Source of the DNA: ZC4RG42 sp036676355
Lineage (GTDB): Bacteria > Pseudomonadota > Gammaproteobacteria > Burkholderiales > SG8-39
DNA length: 64,000 nt
Direction: 5' to 3'
NCBI GenBank assembly: GCA_036676355.1
Contig: JAKFDA010000071.1
Coordinates: 1 to 64,000, forward strand
A model generated the notes under the pieces. It was not told where the DNA came from, did not search any database, and worked only from the letters and a program-made list of their open reading frames with translations. The number at the start of each line of letters is the position of its first letter. Position 1 is the first letter of the stretch. Shown one piece after another: positions 1 through 8,817 of this stretch. A program made the position numbers and the translations under genes.

Positions 1-159
1 GCGCGCGAAGCGGCGGAAGCGACCCGCGAAGCGGCCGGAGATGCGGTCGACGCGACCAAGCGCGCCGCATCGGAACTGAAAGAGGAAGCGCGCGAAGCGG
101 TCGACAGCGCGCGCGACGCCACGCGCAAACCACCGGACCGCGCCGCGCCGCCCGATTAG
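1..159 (+). CDS. C-terminal fragment of an Ala/Glu/Lys-rich amphipathic protein (partial)
   Basis: The frame is open from the first base to a TAG at 157–159, giving 52 residues. They are almost entirely Ala, Glu, Lys, Arg and Asp in heptad-like runs (AREAAEATREAAGDAVDATK near the start) and end in a Pro-rich tail. This composition is typical of long amphipathic helices, as in LEA-like or apolipoprotein-like bacterial proteins. The start and any signal peptide lie upstream of the window, so neither location nor function can be stated. The residue pattern strongly favours real coding sequence over chance. Confidence 0.6.
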   Translation, partial: AREAAEATREAAGDAVDATKRAASELKEEAREAVDSARDATRKPPDRAAPPD

Positions 160-221
160 GGAATGTCTGATAAGCGCCGAGGATGGTCGCGAGTGCGCGA
201 AGCTGTACGAGCGAGGACAAA
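160..221 (+). repeat. Dispersed repeat, copy 1
   Basis: This stretch resembles the minus-strand sequence at 8712–8787. Shared blocks include a GGAATG-like start, TAAG[C/T]GCCGAG, GTGCGCG and the exact 14-mer CTGTACGAGCGAGG (203–216). The 14-mer also occurs on the minus strand at 16024–16037. Three occurrences in 64 kb, all outside well-conserved coding sequence, suggest a genome-wide intergenic repeat. I see no terminal inverted repeats or transposase. Confidence 0.55.
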
Positions 222-874
222 GCAATCAATCGCTTATACGAAACGAACCGGCGATCGCCTCGGCCAAACAAGCCCAATCAGCGCTTTTCTTAGGACACTC
301 CGCAGAGCGCGAATCCGCGCCGACAACGCCGCAGCCTCCTTCTTTCAGCCACATCGCTCTCCGCGCACACCTGCGATCGGCCGCAGTGGCGCATGCGCCG
401 AGCACAACTATTTACGCTAACGCTTCACGAATCGGCGCTTGCTTCTTTTTCTTTGCGCATTTTTGTGTCAACGTGTAGCCGTTGTATCGAAGCGTGAGTT
501 GCATTGAGCGTCTTCCACTTTGTTTGCTGCCGTTTCACTCGCTGCACCCTCTGCGGCAATGCCGCCGATTCGCCCCGCTTTAGCCGTCGCGCTACCCCTT
601 GCGCGCAACGCGAATCCAACTTGCGCATCAATCATTCAATTGGGCATGGAAAGTGCTGTTTATCGGCGCATGCCGCAGCACGAATAGGCGTTCAATGCAT
701 CCATGAGAAGCGGCGATTCATCACGCGTATCACTACGCGTACTACGCGATCACGCCCGATGTGTCGCCCGAGCACTCGTCCCTCCAACAAAAGCAAGAAC
801 CGTGAGGCAGTGATGGAATCGAAAGATTAAGCGGATATCGTTGCAGGCGTCCGCTCACCGACGGAGGTAGGCAG
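160..874. other. Long intergenic stretch with no convincing gene
   Basis: About 0.7 kb separates the fragment ending at 159 from prkA. Open frames exist here (for example 163–420 and 504–830 on the plus strand), but they are Arg/Ser/Cys-rich, lack a good ribosome site and resemble no family I know. The first 60 bases carry a copy of a dispersed repeat. Base composition is more mixed than in neighbouring genes. The prkA promoter must lie here, but I see no clear −35/−10 pair. Confidence 0.5.
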
Positions 875-2797
875 ATGGGAGTCATCGAATCGTACGTCTC
901 GAACTATGCGCGCACTCGCGAAGCGGAAATGACGCTGGCCGAGTATCTCGATCTTTGCAAACGCGATTCGATGGCATACGCCACCGCCGCCGAACGCATG
1001 CTGGCCGCCATCGGCGAACCGGAAGTCGTCGATACGCGCACTGATCCGCGCCTGTCTCGAATTTTTTCGAATCGTCTGATTCGCCGCTACCCCGCCTTCA
1101 AGGAGTTTTACGGCCTGGAGGACGTGGTGGCGCAAATCGTCGCCTTCTTCCGCCATGCGGCGCAGGGGCTGGAAGAACGCAAGCAGGTGCTCTATCTGCT
1201 CGGCCCGGTCGGCGGCGGCAAGTCTTCGCTCGCCGAGCGTCTGAAGTCGCTGATGGAGATCTGCCCGATCTATGCGCTGAAAGATTCGCCGGTCAATGAA
1301 TCGCCGCTCGGCTTGTTCAATCCCGAGCGCGATGCCGAAATGATCGAATCCGAGTACGGCATTCCGCGTCGTTATCTGCACGGCATCATGTCGCCATGGG
1401 CGGTGAAGCGCTTGCAGGAATACGAGGGCGACATCTCCAAGTTCCGTGTCGTGCGGGTGCTGCCGTCGGTGCTGCGCCAAGTGGCGATCAGCAAGACCGA
1501 GCCGGGCGACGAGAACAATCAGGACATCTCCTCACTGGTCGGCAAGGTCGACATCCGCAAGCTGGAACACTACGCGCAGGACGATCCGGACGCCTACAGC
1601 TTTTCCGGCGGTCTGTGCCTGTCGAATCAGGGTTTGCTCGAATTCGTCGAGATGTTCAAGGCGCCGATCAAGATGCTGCACCCGCTGCTGACCGCGACGC
1701 AGGAAGGCAACTTCAAGGGCACCGAGGGCTTCGGCGCGATTCCCTTCCAGGGCATCATCCTGGCGCACTCGAACGAATCGGAATGGCAGACCTTCCGCAA
1801 CAACAAGCACAACGAAGCGTTCCTCGACCGGGTCTACATCGTCAAGGTGCCGTACTGTCTCCAGGTCACCGAAGAGGTGCAGATCTACAAGAAACTGCTG
1901 CGCTCGAGTTCGTTGGCCAATGCGCCGTGCGCGCCGCACACGCTCGACATGATGGCGCAGTTCTCCGTCCTCACCCGGCTGAAGGAGCCGGAGAATTCCA
2001 GCATCTATTCGAAGATGCGCATCTACGACGGCGAGAACCTCAAGGACATCGATCCGAACGCGAAGACCTTCCAGGAATACCGCGACTACGCCGGCATCGA
2101 CGAGGGCATGACCGGGATGTCGACCCGCTTCGCCTACAAGGTGCTGTCCTCGGTCTTCAACTACGACCAGACGGAGATCGCCGCCAATCCGGTGCACCTG
2201 ATGTATGTGCTGGAACAGCGCATCATGCGCGAGGATCTGCCGGAAGAGAGCAAGCGCCAGTATCTATCCTTCATCAAGGAGCACCTGACGCCGCGCTATG
2301 CCGAGTTCATCGGCAAGGAGATCCAGACGGCGTATCTGGAGTCCTACTCCGAGTATGGGCAGAACATCTTCGATCGCTACGTGACCTTCGCCGACTACTG
2401 GATCCAGGACGAGGATTATCGCGATCCGGAAACCGGCGAATCCTTCGACCGCGCATCACTGAATGCGGAACTGGAAAAAATCGAGAAACCGGCCGGCATC
2501 GCCAATCCTAAGGATTTCCGCAACGAAATCGTCAATTTCGTATTGCGTGCGCGGGCGCAGGGCGGCGGGACGAACCCGAGCTGGACCAGTTACGAAAAGC
2601 TGCGCGAGGTGATCGAACGCAAGATGTTCTCCAACACCGAAGAGTTGCTGCCGGTGATTTCCTTCAACGCCAAGGCTTCCGCGGAAGACAAGACGAAACA
2701 CGAAAATTTCGTAGATCGCATGGTGCAGAAGGGCTATACCGAGAAGCAGGTGCGACTGCTGTGCGAATGGTATCTGCGCGTGCGCAAATCGGCTTAA
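875..2797 (+). CDS. prkA: PrkA family serine protein kinase (YeaG-like)
   Basis: 640 residues, the usual length for PrkA/YeaG. The N-terminal half is an AAA+-like domain with a P-loop, GPVGGGKS, at residues 110–117; the PrkA-type C-terminal domain follows. The ATG is preceded by a strong ribosome site (GGAGGTAG about 8 bases upstream). In Escherichia coli YeaG is a cytoplasmic Ser/Thr kinase-type ATPase linked to nitrogen starvation and stationary phase; in Bacillus, PrkA acts in sporulation and may have protease activity. The next genes are yeaH and spoVR, the conserved trio, so a stress-adaptation role is likely. Substrates cannot be read from sequence. Confidence 0.95.
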   Translation: MGVIESYVSNYARTREAEMTLAEYLDLCKRDSMAYATAAERMLAAIGEPEVVDTRTDPRLSRIFSNRLIRRYPAFKEFYGLEDVVAQIVAFFRHAAQGLEERKQVLYLLGPVGGGKSSLAERLKSLMEICPIYALKDSPVNESPLGLFNPERDAEMIESEYGIPRRYLHGIMSPWAVKRLQEYEGDISKFRVVRVLPSVLRQVAISKTEPGDENNQDISSLVGKVDIRKLEHYAQDDPDAYSFSGGLCLSNQGLLEFVEMFKAPIKMLHPLLTATQEGNFKGTEGFGAIPFQGIILAHSNESEWQTFRNNKHNEAFLDRVYIVKVPYCLQVTEEVQIYKKLLRSSSLANAPCAPHTLDMMAQFSVLTRLKEPENSSIYSKMRIYDGENLKDIDPNAKTFQEYRDYAGIDEGMTGMSTRFAYKVLSSVFNYDQTEIAANPVHLMYVLEQRIMREDLPEESKRQYLSFIKEHLTPRYAEFIGKEIQTAYLESYSEYGQNIFDRYVTFADYWIQDEDYRDPETGESFDRASLNAELEKIEKPAGIANPKDFRNEIVNFVLRARAQGGGTNPSWTSYEKLREVIERKMFSNTEELLPVISFNAKASAEDKTKHENFVDRMVQKGYTEKQVRLLCEWYLRVRKSA

Positions 2798-2813
2798 AGG
2801 CAAACATCTTTAA

Positions 2814-2892
2814 CCACAGAGGACACAAAGTGCACAGAGATTCTTTATAAGCCTTTTCACGTTTTTCTCTGTGTTCTCTGTGCGCTCTGTGG
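2814..2892. repeat. Long imperfect inverted repeat between prkA and yeaH
   Basis: The left arm 2814–2840 (CCACAGAGGACACA…) pairs with the right arm 2866–2892 (…TGCGCTCTGTGG). The 27-base arms carry a few mismatches and are separated by an AT-rich 25-base loop. CACAGAG units are repeated inside each arm. The RNA would form a long hairpin between two genes expected to be co-transcribed, so it could act as a processing site, partial terminator or mRNA stabiliser. It resembles a mobile intergenic palindrome more than a classical terminator, as no T run follows. Confidence 0.75.
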
Positions 2893-2916
2893 GTAAAGGC
2901 TTTCGGGGTGGTTTAG

Positions 2917-4110
2917 ATGTCAACCTTCATTGACCGCAGACTGAACGACCGACGCAAAAGCGCCGTCAACCGGCAGCGTTTCATCGAGCGCTACAAGGAT
3001 CACCTGCGGCGCGCGGTAAGCGATATCGTCGCCAAACGCTCGATTCGCGACCTGGAATCCGGCGGGCAGGTGCAGATTCCCGTCAAGGACATTTCCGAGC
3101 CCGCCTTTCGTCACGGTCAGGGCGGTGACCGTGAAATGGTGCACCCGGGCAATCGCACCTTCGCCCCGGGCGACCGGCTGCCCCGTCCGGACGACGATGA
3201 AGGCGAAGGTTCCGGCAACAGCGCCGGCGAAGGCGAGGCGATCGACAGTTTCGCCTTCACGCTGTCGCGTGAGGAGTTCCTGCAACTCTTTCTGGACGAT
3301 CTCGAGTTGCCGCGCATGGCGCGTACCGTGCTCGGCAGTATCAAGGACAGCCGCAGCCAACCGGCCGGCTTCACACGCAGCGGCACCCCGCGCAATCTGC
3401 ATATCGTGCGCTCGCTGAAACAATCCCTCGCGCGGCGCATGGCGGCGCGCGGTGCGCTTGCCGGCCTGACAACACCGCCGCCGGTGGGGCCGCGCGGACG
3501 GCACGTGCCGTTCCTCGACGAGGTGGACCTACGGTATCGCCATCGCGTCAAAGTGCCGCAACCGGTCAGTCAGGCGGTGATGTTCTGCCTGATGGATGTG
3601 TCGGGTTCGATGACCGAAGACAAGAAGGATCTGGCCAAGCGCTTCTTCGCGTTGCTCTATCTCTTTCTTACCCGCAAATACGAGACGGTCGACCTGGTCT
3701 TTGTGCGCCATACGGACGACGCCTCCGAAGTGGATGAGGAGGAGTTCTTTCACGGCAACTACAGCGGCGGCACGGTGGTGCTTTCGGCGCTCGAACTGAT
3801 GAAGGAAATCATCGACGAACGCTACCCGCCCACGCTGTGGAATATCTACGGCGCGCAGGCCTCCGACGGCGACGCATTCGGCGCCGACCCGGAGAAAAGC
3901 CGCGGCTACCTGGAGAAGGAGCTGCTGCCGCCCTCGCGCTACTTCGCCTACATCGACATCCCCACCGAGGGGCTGGAACAGACGAGCACGCTGTGGCAAG
4001 CGTATCAGCGCATCGACCTGCCGCACTTCGCAATGAAGCGGGTGTCGAAGCGAACGGATATCTATCCGGTGTTTCGCGAACTGTTCCGCAAGGAAGTCGC
4101 GCGACGCTGA
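2917..4110 (+). CDS. yeaH: YeaH/UPF0229 family protein with von Willebrand A-type domain
   Basis: 397 residues. The basic N-terminus (DRRLNDRRKSAVNRQRFIER) is the UPF0229 signature. A low-complexity acidic/Gly linker lies near residues 85–110. The C-terminal half carries a MIDAS-like DVSGS at 227–231, as in von Willebrand A domains that bind a divalent metal. It sits between prkA and spoVR; the three are repeatedly found together and thought to act in one stress or starvation pathway. Its biochemical activity is unknown. A long hairpin lies in the 119-base gap upstream, so its expression may be set separately from prkA. Confidence 0.93.
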   Translation: MSTFIDRRLNDRRKSAVNRQRFIERYKDHLRRAVSDIVAKRSIRDLESGGQVQIPVKDISEPAFRHGQGGDREMVHPGNRTFAPGDRLPRPDDDEGEGSGNSAGEGEAIDSFAFTLSREEFLQLFLDDLELPRMARTVLGSIKDSRSQPAGFTRSGTPRNLHIVRSLKQSLARRMAARGALAGLTTPPPVGPRGRHVPFLDEVDLRYRHRVKVPQPVSQAVMFCLMDVSGSMTEDKKDLAKRFFALLYLFLTRKYETVDLVFVRHTDDASEVDEEEFFHGNYSGGTVVLSALELMKEIIDERYPPTLWNIYGAQASDGDAFGADPEKSRGYLEKELLPPSRYFAYIDIPTEGLEQTSTLWQAYQRIDLPHFAMKRVSKRTDIYPVFRELFRKEVARR

Positions 4111-4132
4111 CTGTATCGAGCAGGAGATAAGC

Positions 4133-5626
4133 ATGAAACCCATCTCGACCGGCGGCGACTGGAATTTCGAGCTGTTACAGGAGTACGACCATGCGATCGC
4201 CGATATCGCGCGGAACGAGTTCAAGCTCGACGTCTACCCCAATCAGATAGAGATCATCAGTTCGGAGCAGATGTTGGACGCCTATGCTTCGACCGGCATG
4301 CCGATCGGCTACCACCACTGGAGTTACGGCAAGGAATATCTGCGGCACGAGCAGGCCTACCGCAAAGGCACGCGCGGATTGGCCTACGAGTTGGTGATCA
4401 ACTCCGATCCGTGCATCGCCTATCTGATGGAAGACAACACGATGACCCTGCAGGCGCTGGTCATCGCCCATGCCTGCTACGGTCACAATTCCTTCTTCAA
4501 GGGCAATTACCTGTTCCGCCAGTGGACCAACGCGGATGCGATCATCGACTACCTGGTGTTCGCGAAAAACTTCGTCATGCAGTGCGAGGAGCGCCACGGC
4601 GTCGAAGCGGTGGAAGCGCTGCTCGACGCCTGCCACGCCCTGCAGGATTATGGCGTGGACCGCTATCAACATCCGCGTCCGCTCTCCGCGGCCGAAGAAC
4701 TGGCGCGCATGCGCGAACGCGAAGCGCACGCCTGGCGCCAATACGATGACATCTGGCGTACCGTGCCGAGCAAACCGGCGCGGGACGGCGCCGGCGGGCG
4801 CAGCGTCTTCCCGGCCGAGCCGCAGGAGAATCTGCTCTACTTCGTCGAGAAATTTTCGCCCAAGCTGGAGACTTGGGAGCGCGAGCTCATTCGCATCGTC
4901 CGCAAGCTGGCGCAATATTTCTATCCGCAGGGCCAGACCAAGCTGATGAACGAAGGTTGGGCCACCTTCTGGCACTACAGCATCGTCAACCGACTGTTCG
5001 ACAAGGGTCTCGTCGACCACGGCTTCATGGTCGAGTTTCTGCACCTGCATACCAACGTGGTGTGCCAGCGCGGCTTCGACGAACCGGGCTACGGCGGCAT
5101 CAACCCGTACGCGCTGGGCTTCGCCATGATGCAGGACATCAAACGCATCTGCGAGCAGCCGGACGAGGAAGACCGCCACTGGTTCCCCGATATCGCCGGC
5201 GGCGACTGGCTCAAGGTGCTGGACTTCGCCATGCGCAACTATAAGGACGAATCCTTCATCACCCAGTTCCTCAGTCCGCGGCTCATTCGCGAATTTCGTC
5301 TGTTCGCCATCGGCGATCACGAAGACAATCCCTATTACGAGATCGACAGCATCCACAACGATCAGGGCTACCGTCGCGTGCGCCATCTGCTGGCCGGGCA
5401 ATACAATCGCGATCATCTGCTGCCCGATATCCAGGTGGTGCGCTACGACCGCGACGGCGATCGTTCCCTCACGGTGCGGCACCGTCAGCATCGCAACCGG
5501 CCGCTGACCGAAGAGAGCGCAAAAGTGATGGCGCATCTGGCGCGCTTGTGGCGCTTCCCGGTGCGACTGGAGACGATCAATCATGCGGGCAGGCGCATCG
5601 ACGTCGAGGAGTTCACCGCGGCCTGA
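4133..5626 (+). CDS. spoVR: SpoVR family protein (YcgB-like)
   Basis: 497 residues, full length for SpoVR/YcgB. The start is ATG with a GGAGAT site about 6 bases upstream, 22 bases after yeaH. The N-terminal WNFELLQEYDHAIADIARNE block and His-rich stretches (HACYGHNSFFKGNYLF; EGWATFWHYSI) are family features. Bacillus SpoVR is needed for spore cortex formation; the proteobacterial homologue is a cytoplasmic protein of unknown activity encoded with YeaG/YeaH. Nothing here suggests sporulation. The conserved His and Glu residues could hold a metal, but this is inference. Confidence 0.94.
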   Translation: MKPISTGGDWNFELLQEYDHAIADIARNEFKLDVYPNQIEIISSEQMLDAYASTGMPIGYHHWSYGKEYLRHEQAYRKGTRGLAYELVINSDPCIAYLMEDNTMTLQALVIAHACYGHNSFFKGNYLFRQWTNADAIIDYLVFAKNFVMQCEERHGVEAVEALLDACHALQDYGVDRYQHPRPLSAAEELARMREREAHAWRQYDDIWRTVPSKPARDGAGGRSVFPAEPQENLLYFVEKFSPKLETWERELIRIVRKLAQYFYPQGQTKLMNEGWATFWHYSIVNRLFDKGLVDHGFMVEFLHLHTNVVCQRGFDEPGYGGINPYALGFAMMQDIKRICEQPDEEDRHWFPDIAGGDWLKVLDFAMRNYKDESFITQFLSPRLIREFRLFAIGDHEDNPYYEIDSIHNDQGYRRVRHLLAGQYNRDHLLPDIQVVRYDRDGDRSLTVRHRQHRNRPLTEESAKVMAHLARLWRFPVRLETINHAGRRIDVEEFTAA

Positions 5627-5756
5627 AATGTCCGAAGAACGCGATGTGCGTTCTCTCCGGCGCGGTTCTTGGCTATCATAGCTCCCCCTTTTGCGTCGCT
5701 CGCGCAGCGCTCCTGCGAGCATCGGCACGCTTTCGTTTTCACTTTCCGGAGGATCT

Positions 5757-5945
5757 ATGCCATTGATTCGAGTCGAAATGTTTCCCGGCCGCAGCATGGA
5801 ACAGAAGCGCGAGTTCGCCCAGGCGGTGACGCGCGAAGCGTCGCGCATCCTGCAATGCGATGCGGAAGCCGTGGACATTCTCTTTGCCGAAGTTCAGAAG
5901 GAAGATTGGGCGACCGGCGGAAAATTCTGGAGCGACCGCAAGTAG
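5757..5945 (+). CDS. 4-oxalocrotonate tautomerase family protein
   Basis: 62 residues beginning MPLIRVEMFPGR. The N-terminal proline, exposed after Met removal, is the general base in this superfamily, and the length matches the small 4-OT subunit that assembles into hexamers. A good ribosome site (GGAGGA) lies 6 bases upstream of the ATG. The C-terminal KEDWATGGKFWSDRK is typical of the uncharacterised tautomerase branch. No aromatic-degradation genes are nearby, so the substrate is unknown. It may be co-transcribed with the following gene. Confidence 0.85.
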   Translation: MPLIRVEMFPGRSMEQKREFAQAVTREASRILQCDAEAVDILFAEVQKEDWATGGKFWSDRK

Positions 5946-6026
5946 CACGGCGATATTCCCGGCGCCTGAAGAAGTGGAAAATACCCGGACCGCGCGCGTC
6001 TGACCGCGGTCCCGATTGGAGAAGTG

Positions 6027-6575
6027 ATGCGAACGGAAGTGCACGTCCACGGAACGATCCCGCTACGCCACGGCGTCAGCCTTGCCGAGCTGGAGACCGC
6101 GTTGCGCGCGTGGCTCGAGTACATCGACGAAGATACGTTCGCGGATTCCCGCAGCGCCTATGAGGACGAGCCCGGAATCAGTTTCGATGCGCAGCAGCGC
6201 GTGCTCGAAATCTGCTGGACCGGCGACGTCGGCCAGAATTTTCGGGAAACCATCGAAGTGGCGCTGCAGGGACTCAACCCCTATACCGAGCGCGCCGCAG
6301 AAGTCGAAGTCACCTATTACTACGACGACGGGCAGGATGAATTCGGCATTGTGTTCGTCGGCCCGACCGCCGAAGCGATTCACGAAGCGCAGCGCCAGGC
6401 GATGATCGAAGACGTCTCCCACCTGCTTTCGCGTCAGTTCGGCGAAAGCGAGATCGGCGAAGTGGTCGCGCTGCTCAATCAACTCTTCAGTCGCACCACG
6501 CCGCCGGCCGGCGGCGAAAGCGCAACGACGCCGCAGTTCATCATGGCGCCGTCGAATCGGCGGCGATTGCATTAA
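6027..6575 (+). CDS. Conserved hypothetical acidic protein
   Basis: 182 residues (MRTEVHVHGTIPL…), strongly acidic, with no signal peptide or membrane segment and no motif I recognise. A GTG three bases upstream is also in frame; the ATG at 6027 is preferred because GGAGA lies 4–8 bases ahead of it. Regular amphipathic patterns and third-position GC bias support coding. It is the last plus-strand gene before a convergent junction with the iron operon. Function unknown. Confidence 0.7.
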   Translation: MRTEVHVHGTIPLRHGVSLAELETALRAWLEYIDEDTFADSRSAYEDEPGISFDAQQRVLEICWTGDVGQNFRETIEVALQGLNPYTERAAEVEVTYYYDDGQDEFGIVFVGPTAEAIHEAQRQAMIEDVSHLLSRQFGESEIGEVVALLNQLFSRTTPPAGGESATTPQFIMAPSNRRRLH

Positions 6576-6583
6576 CGGCAGCG

Positions 6584-6736
6584 GAGAGCCGAGAGTCGAG
6601 AGCGGAGAGCAACACCACCCCCTGCTTCACTGCACCCCGCCTCAGCGAGCTTTCGAATCCTGAACCGAGGTGGGAGTTTCGACGACGCCCTTGCCATTTT
6701 CGGTCGTTCTTCCAACTGCTCTTACTCTCGGCTCTC
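6584..6736. repeat. Spaced inverted repeat between convergent genes
   Basis: GAGAGCCGAGAGT at 6584–6596 recurs as its exact reverse complement at 6724–6736. Flanking AGAG/CTCT-rich sequence extends the similarity imperfectly. It fills the gap between two convergent genes (ends at 6575 and 6765). It could serve as a bidirectional terminator or be a degenerate repeat element. No T run follows either arm directly, so termination is not proven. Confidence 0.5.
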
Positions 6737-6764
6737 GAGCCTCTACTGCCATTCTTCTAACTTT

Positions 6765-8693
6765 CTAACTGCTTCTGCCCTCGGCTGTATTCATCGCGCG
6801 TCGTGCGCTCAGATAACCCCAGCCGAAACCGAGCAGCACCAGCGCGAGTACGACCGCCTGCGCACTGAGCGATTGGCTGGTCGGGTAAATACCGAGTGTC
6901 GGAATACGCGGAAATGCGACCGCGTCGATGGTCAGATGACCCGCTTCCTGCAGCGCTGCAATCCCTTTGCCGACGAACACAACGGCCAGCAAAGCCATCA
7001 GGATCGAACTCGCTGCGAAGAACGGGCCGAGCGGTAGACGCACGCCGTAGCGGAACACCAGCCAAGAAATGATCGCCAGCGCGACGACCGCGGCAAAGAA
7101 GCCGCCGATGACGGCAACGCCGCCGTCCGAGCCGGCCTGGGTCCAGAGCGCCTGGTAGAACAGCACCACTTCGAATATTTCGCGATATACCGCCAGGAAG
7201 GACACGGTCGCGAGCGCCCATAACGTGCCGCGCGTAAGCGCGCCGTGCAGCTTTTCGCGCACATAACGCTGCCATGCCTGCGCGTACGCCTTGCTGTGCA
7301 GCCAGAAGCCCACATAGAGCAGTACCGCCGCCGCCACGAGGGCGGTGATGCCTTCGGTCAACTCGCGCCCGGCGCCACTGATCTGGATCAGATACGAGGC
7401 GGCGAACCAGGTTAAAAAACCCAGCGCCAGCGCTGCGATCCAGCCGGCGTGCACCCAGCGCAACGCATCGCGCCGATCGGCCTTGACCAGAAATGCGAAC
7501 ACCGCTGCCAGCACCAGGATCGCTTCGAGTCCTTCGCGCAACAGGATGATGAAGGAGGACAGCGCCGCCGCCGAGGGCGACAGTTCCTGCTCGCCAAGCA
7601 GCTCTTCCACACGATCCAGCAAGCCGTCGATGGCTTGCATCTGCGTGCGCACCGCATCGACCGGCGCGCCATCGCGCATCAGCGTGCGCAAAGCGATCAT
7701 TGCGTCTTCGACTTCGACGCGCAATTTCGGATCGAGCGTATCCAGGCTCGTTTCGACCAGTTCGAAACCTTCGAGATAGGCGCCGACGGCAAGGCGTTGC
7801 GCCGCGTCTCGCTCGTCACGCTGATAGGCGGCCATGCTCTCCTTCAGCACCGTACGCGTCGTGCTGATGGGCGATCCCTTGATGCTCGCCGCGGCGCCCG
7901 GCTCCTGCACCAGATAAGCGAGTACAGCCGCCATGTCCGGGCCGCCACGCGCGGCCGCTTCGTTCGTATTCAGTACGGTTACGGCGCGCAAATCCGTGAA
8001 CACGTCCTGCCCGGCACCACCCTGCCACTGCGCCTTGCCGAGAGCGACTGCCTGTTCGCTTGCGCGCAATCCCGCGACATGGAAGGCCAGCGCCCAGCGC
8101 TCGTCTTCCGACAGGTTGGCGAACGAAGGCATGGAAGTTCCGTCGACACCAAGACTGATCGTGCTGTACAGCCCGTACACACTGCGCGCGCGCATGCGTT
8201 CTTCATCGTGGAAATTCGACGGCGCGGGATCCAGTCCCGCCGCCAGTTTGCCGTCGCCCCTGCCCGTCGCGCCATGGCAACCGGCGCACAGGGACTCGTA
8301 ACGCGGCGCTACGGCGGCAAGATCAGGCGCGACGCGCGGCGCGACAACGACGCCATAGGCTGCGATCACACTGCGTCGCAGATCGCCCGCGCGCTGCGCG
8401 ATTTCGCTCGGCGCGGCCTTGTCGTTCACGCGTTGCGCCAGCGCGCGCGCATCCTCGAGCAATGCCGCCTGTTGCGGGCGCGCAGGCAGCGCTTCGAGTT
8501 GCGTCGCAGCCTGCCTGGTGAAATCCTGCATTTCCGCGAATTCCGCCGCACTGACCACCTTGCCATCCTGGACAGCGGCGGAATAATCAACCGCGACGTA
8601 GTCGAGCATATGCACGATCGTTACGGCGCCCTGCTCCGCATGCGCCGCCATCGACCATGCTGCGGCGGAGGCAACGAGTACGCCGACCATCAT
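6765..8693 (-). CDS. FTR1-family iron permease with N-terminal cytochrome c domain
   Basis: Membrane iron transporter with a periplasmic haem domain. Counting from an upstream ATG at 8783 (672 residues), a haem motif CAGCH lies at 166–170 with a likely Met ligand in GTSMPSF. A helical linker follows, then an FTR1 membrane domain with REGLE at 416–420 and REIFE at 534–538, the ferric-binding motifs of this family. I prefer the start at 8693 (642 residues, MMVGVLVASAAAWSMAAHA as signal peptide). The region upstream of it matches a dispersed repeat, although the 8783 start has a GGAG site. It is the last gene of a four-gene Fur-type operon, 34 bases or more after the flavoreductase. Haem-linked oxidation of Fe2+ before uptake is the likely role. 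Confidence 0.88.
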   Translation of the reverse strand: MMVGVLVASAAAWSMAAHAEQGAVTIVHMLDYVAVDYSAAVQDGKVVSAAEFAEMQDFTRQAATQLEALPARPQQAALLEDARALAQRVNDKAAPSEIAQRAGDLRRSVIAAYGVVVAPRVAPDLAAVAPRYESLCAGCHGATGRGDGKLAAGLDPAPSNFHDEERMRARSVYGLYSTISLGVDGTSMPSFANLSEDERWALAFHVAGLRASEQAVALGKAQWQGGAGQDVFTDLRAVTVLNTNEAAARGGPDMAAVLAYLVQEPGAAASIKGSPISTTRTVLKESMAAYQRDERDAAQRLAVGAYLEGFELVETSLDTLDPKLRVEVEDAMIALRTLMRDGAPVDAVRTQMQAIDGLLDRVEELLGEQELSPSAAALSSFIILLREGLEAILVLAAVFAFLVKADRRDALRWVHAGWIAALALGFLTWFAASYLIQISGAGRELTEGITALVAAAVLLYVGFWLHSKAYAQAWQRYVREKLHGALTRGTLWALATVSFLAVYREIFEVVLFYQALWTQAGSDGGVAVIGGFFAAVVALAIISWLVFRYGVRLPLGPFFAASSILMALLAVVFVGKGIAALQEAGHLTIDAVAFPRIPTLGIYPTSQSLSAQAVVLALVLLGFGWGYLSARRAMNTAEGRSS

Positions 8694-8711
8694 CCGAATC
8701 AGCCTGAGGAA

Positions 8712-8787
8712 TTTTATCCTCGCTCGTACAGCTGCGCGCACGCGCGGCTCTACTCGGCACTTAATCAGGCTTTCGCTAATCATTCCG
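8712..8787 (-). repeat. Dispersed repeat, copy 2
   Basis: Read on the minus strand, this resembles 160–221, including the exact 14-mer CTGTACGAGCGAGG (8718–8731). It overlaps the first 25 or so codons of the longest possible FTR1 reading frame, which argues that translation starts downstream at 8693. Confidence 0.55.
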
Positions 8788-8817
8788 CAGCTCCGTTTTT
8801 ATGTCCCACTGTTACGT

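Noticed and set aside
163..420. Short plus-strand frame after the N-terminal fragment
   Set aside because: No ribosome site, Arg/Ser-rich sequence, and its first part is the dispersed repeat, so coding is unlikely.
4175..5878. A 567-codon open frame on the minus strand opposite spoVR
   Set aside because: It is the shadow of a GC-rich real gene; its product is His/Val/Ala/Arg-rich with no family features, and spoVR is clearly conserved.
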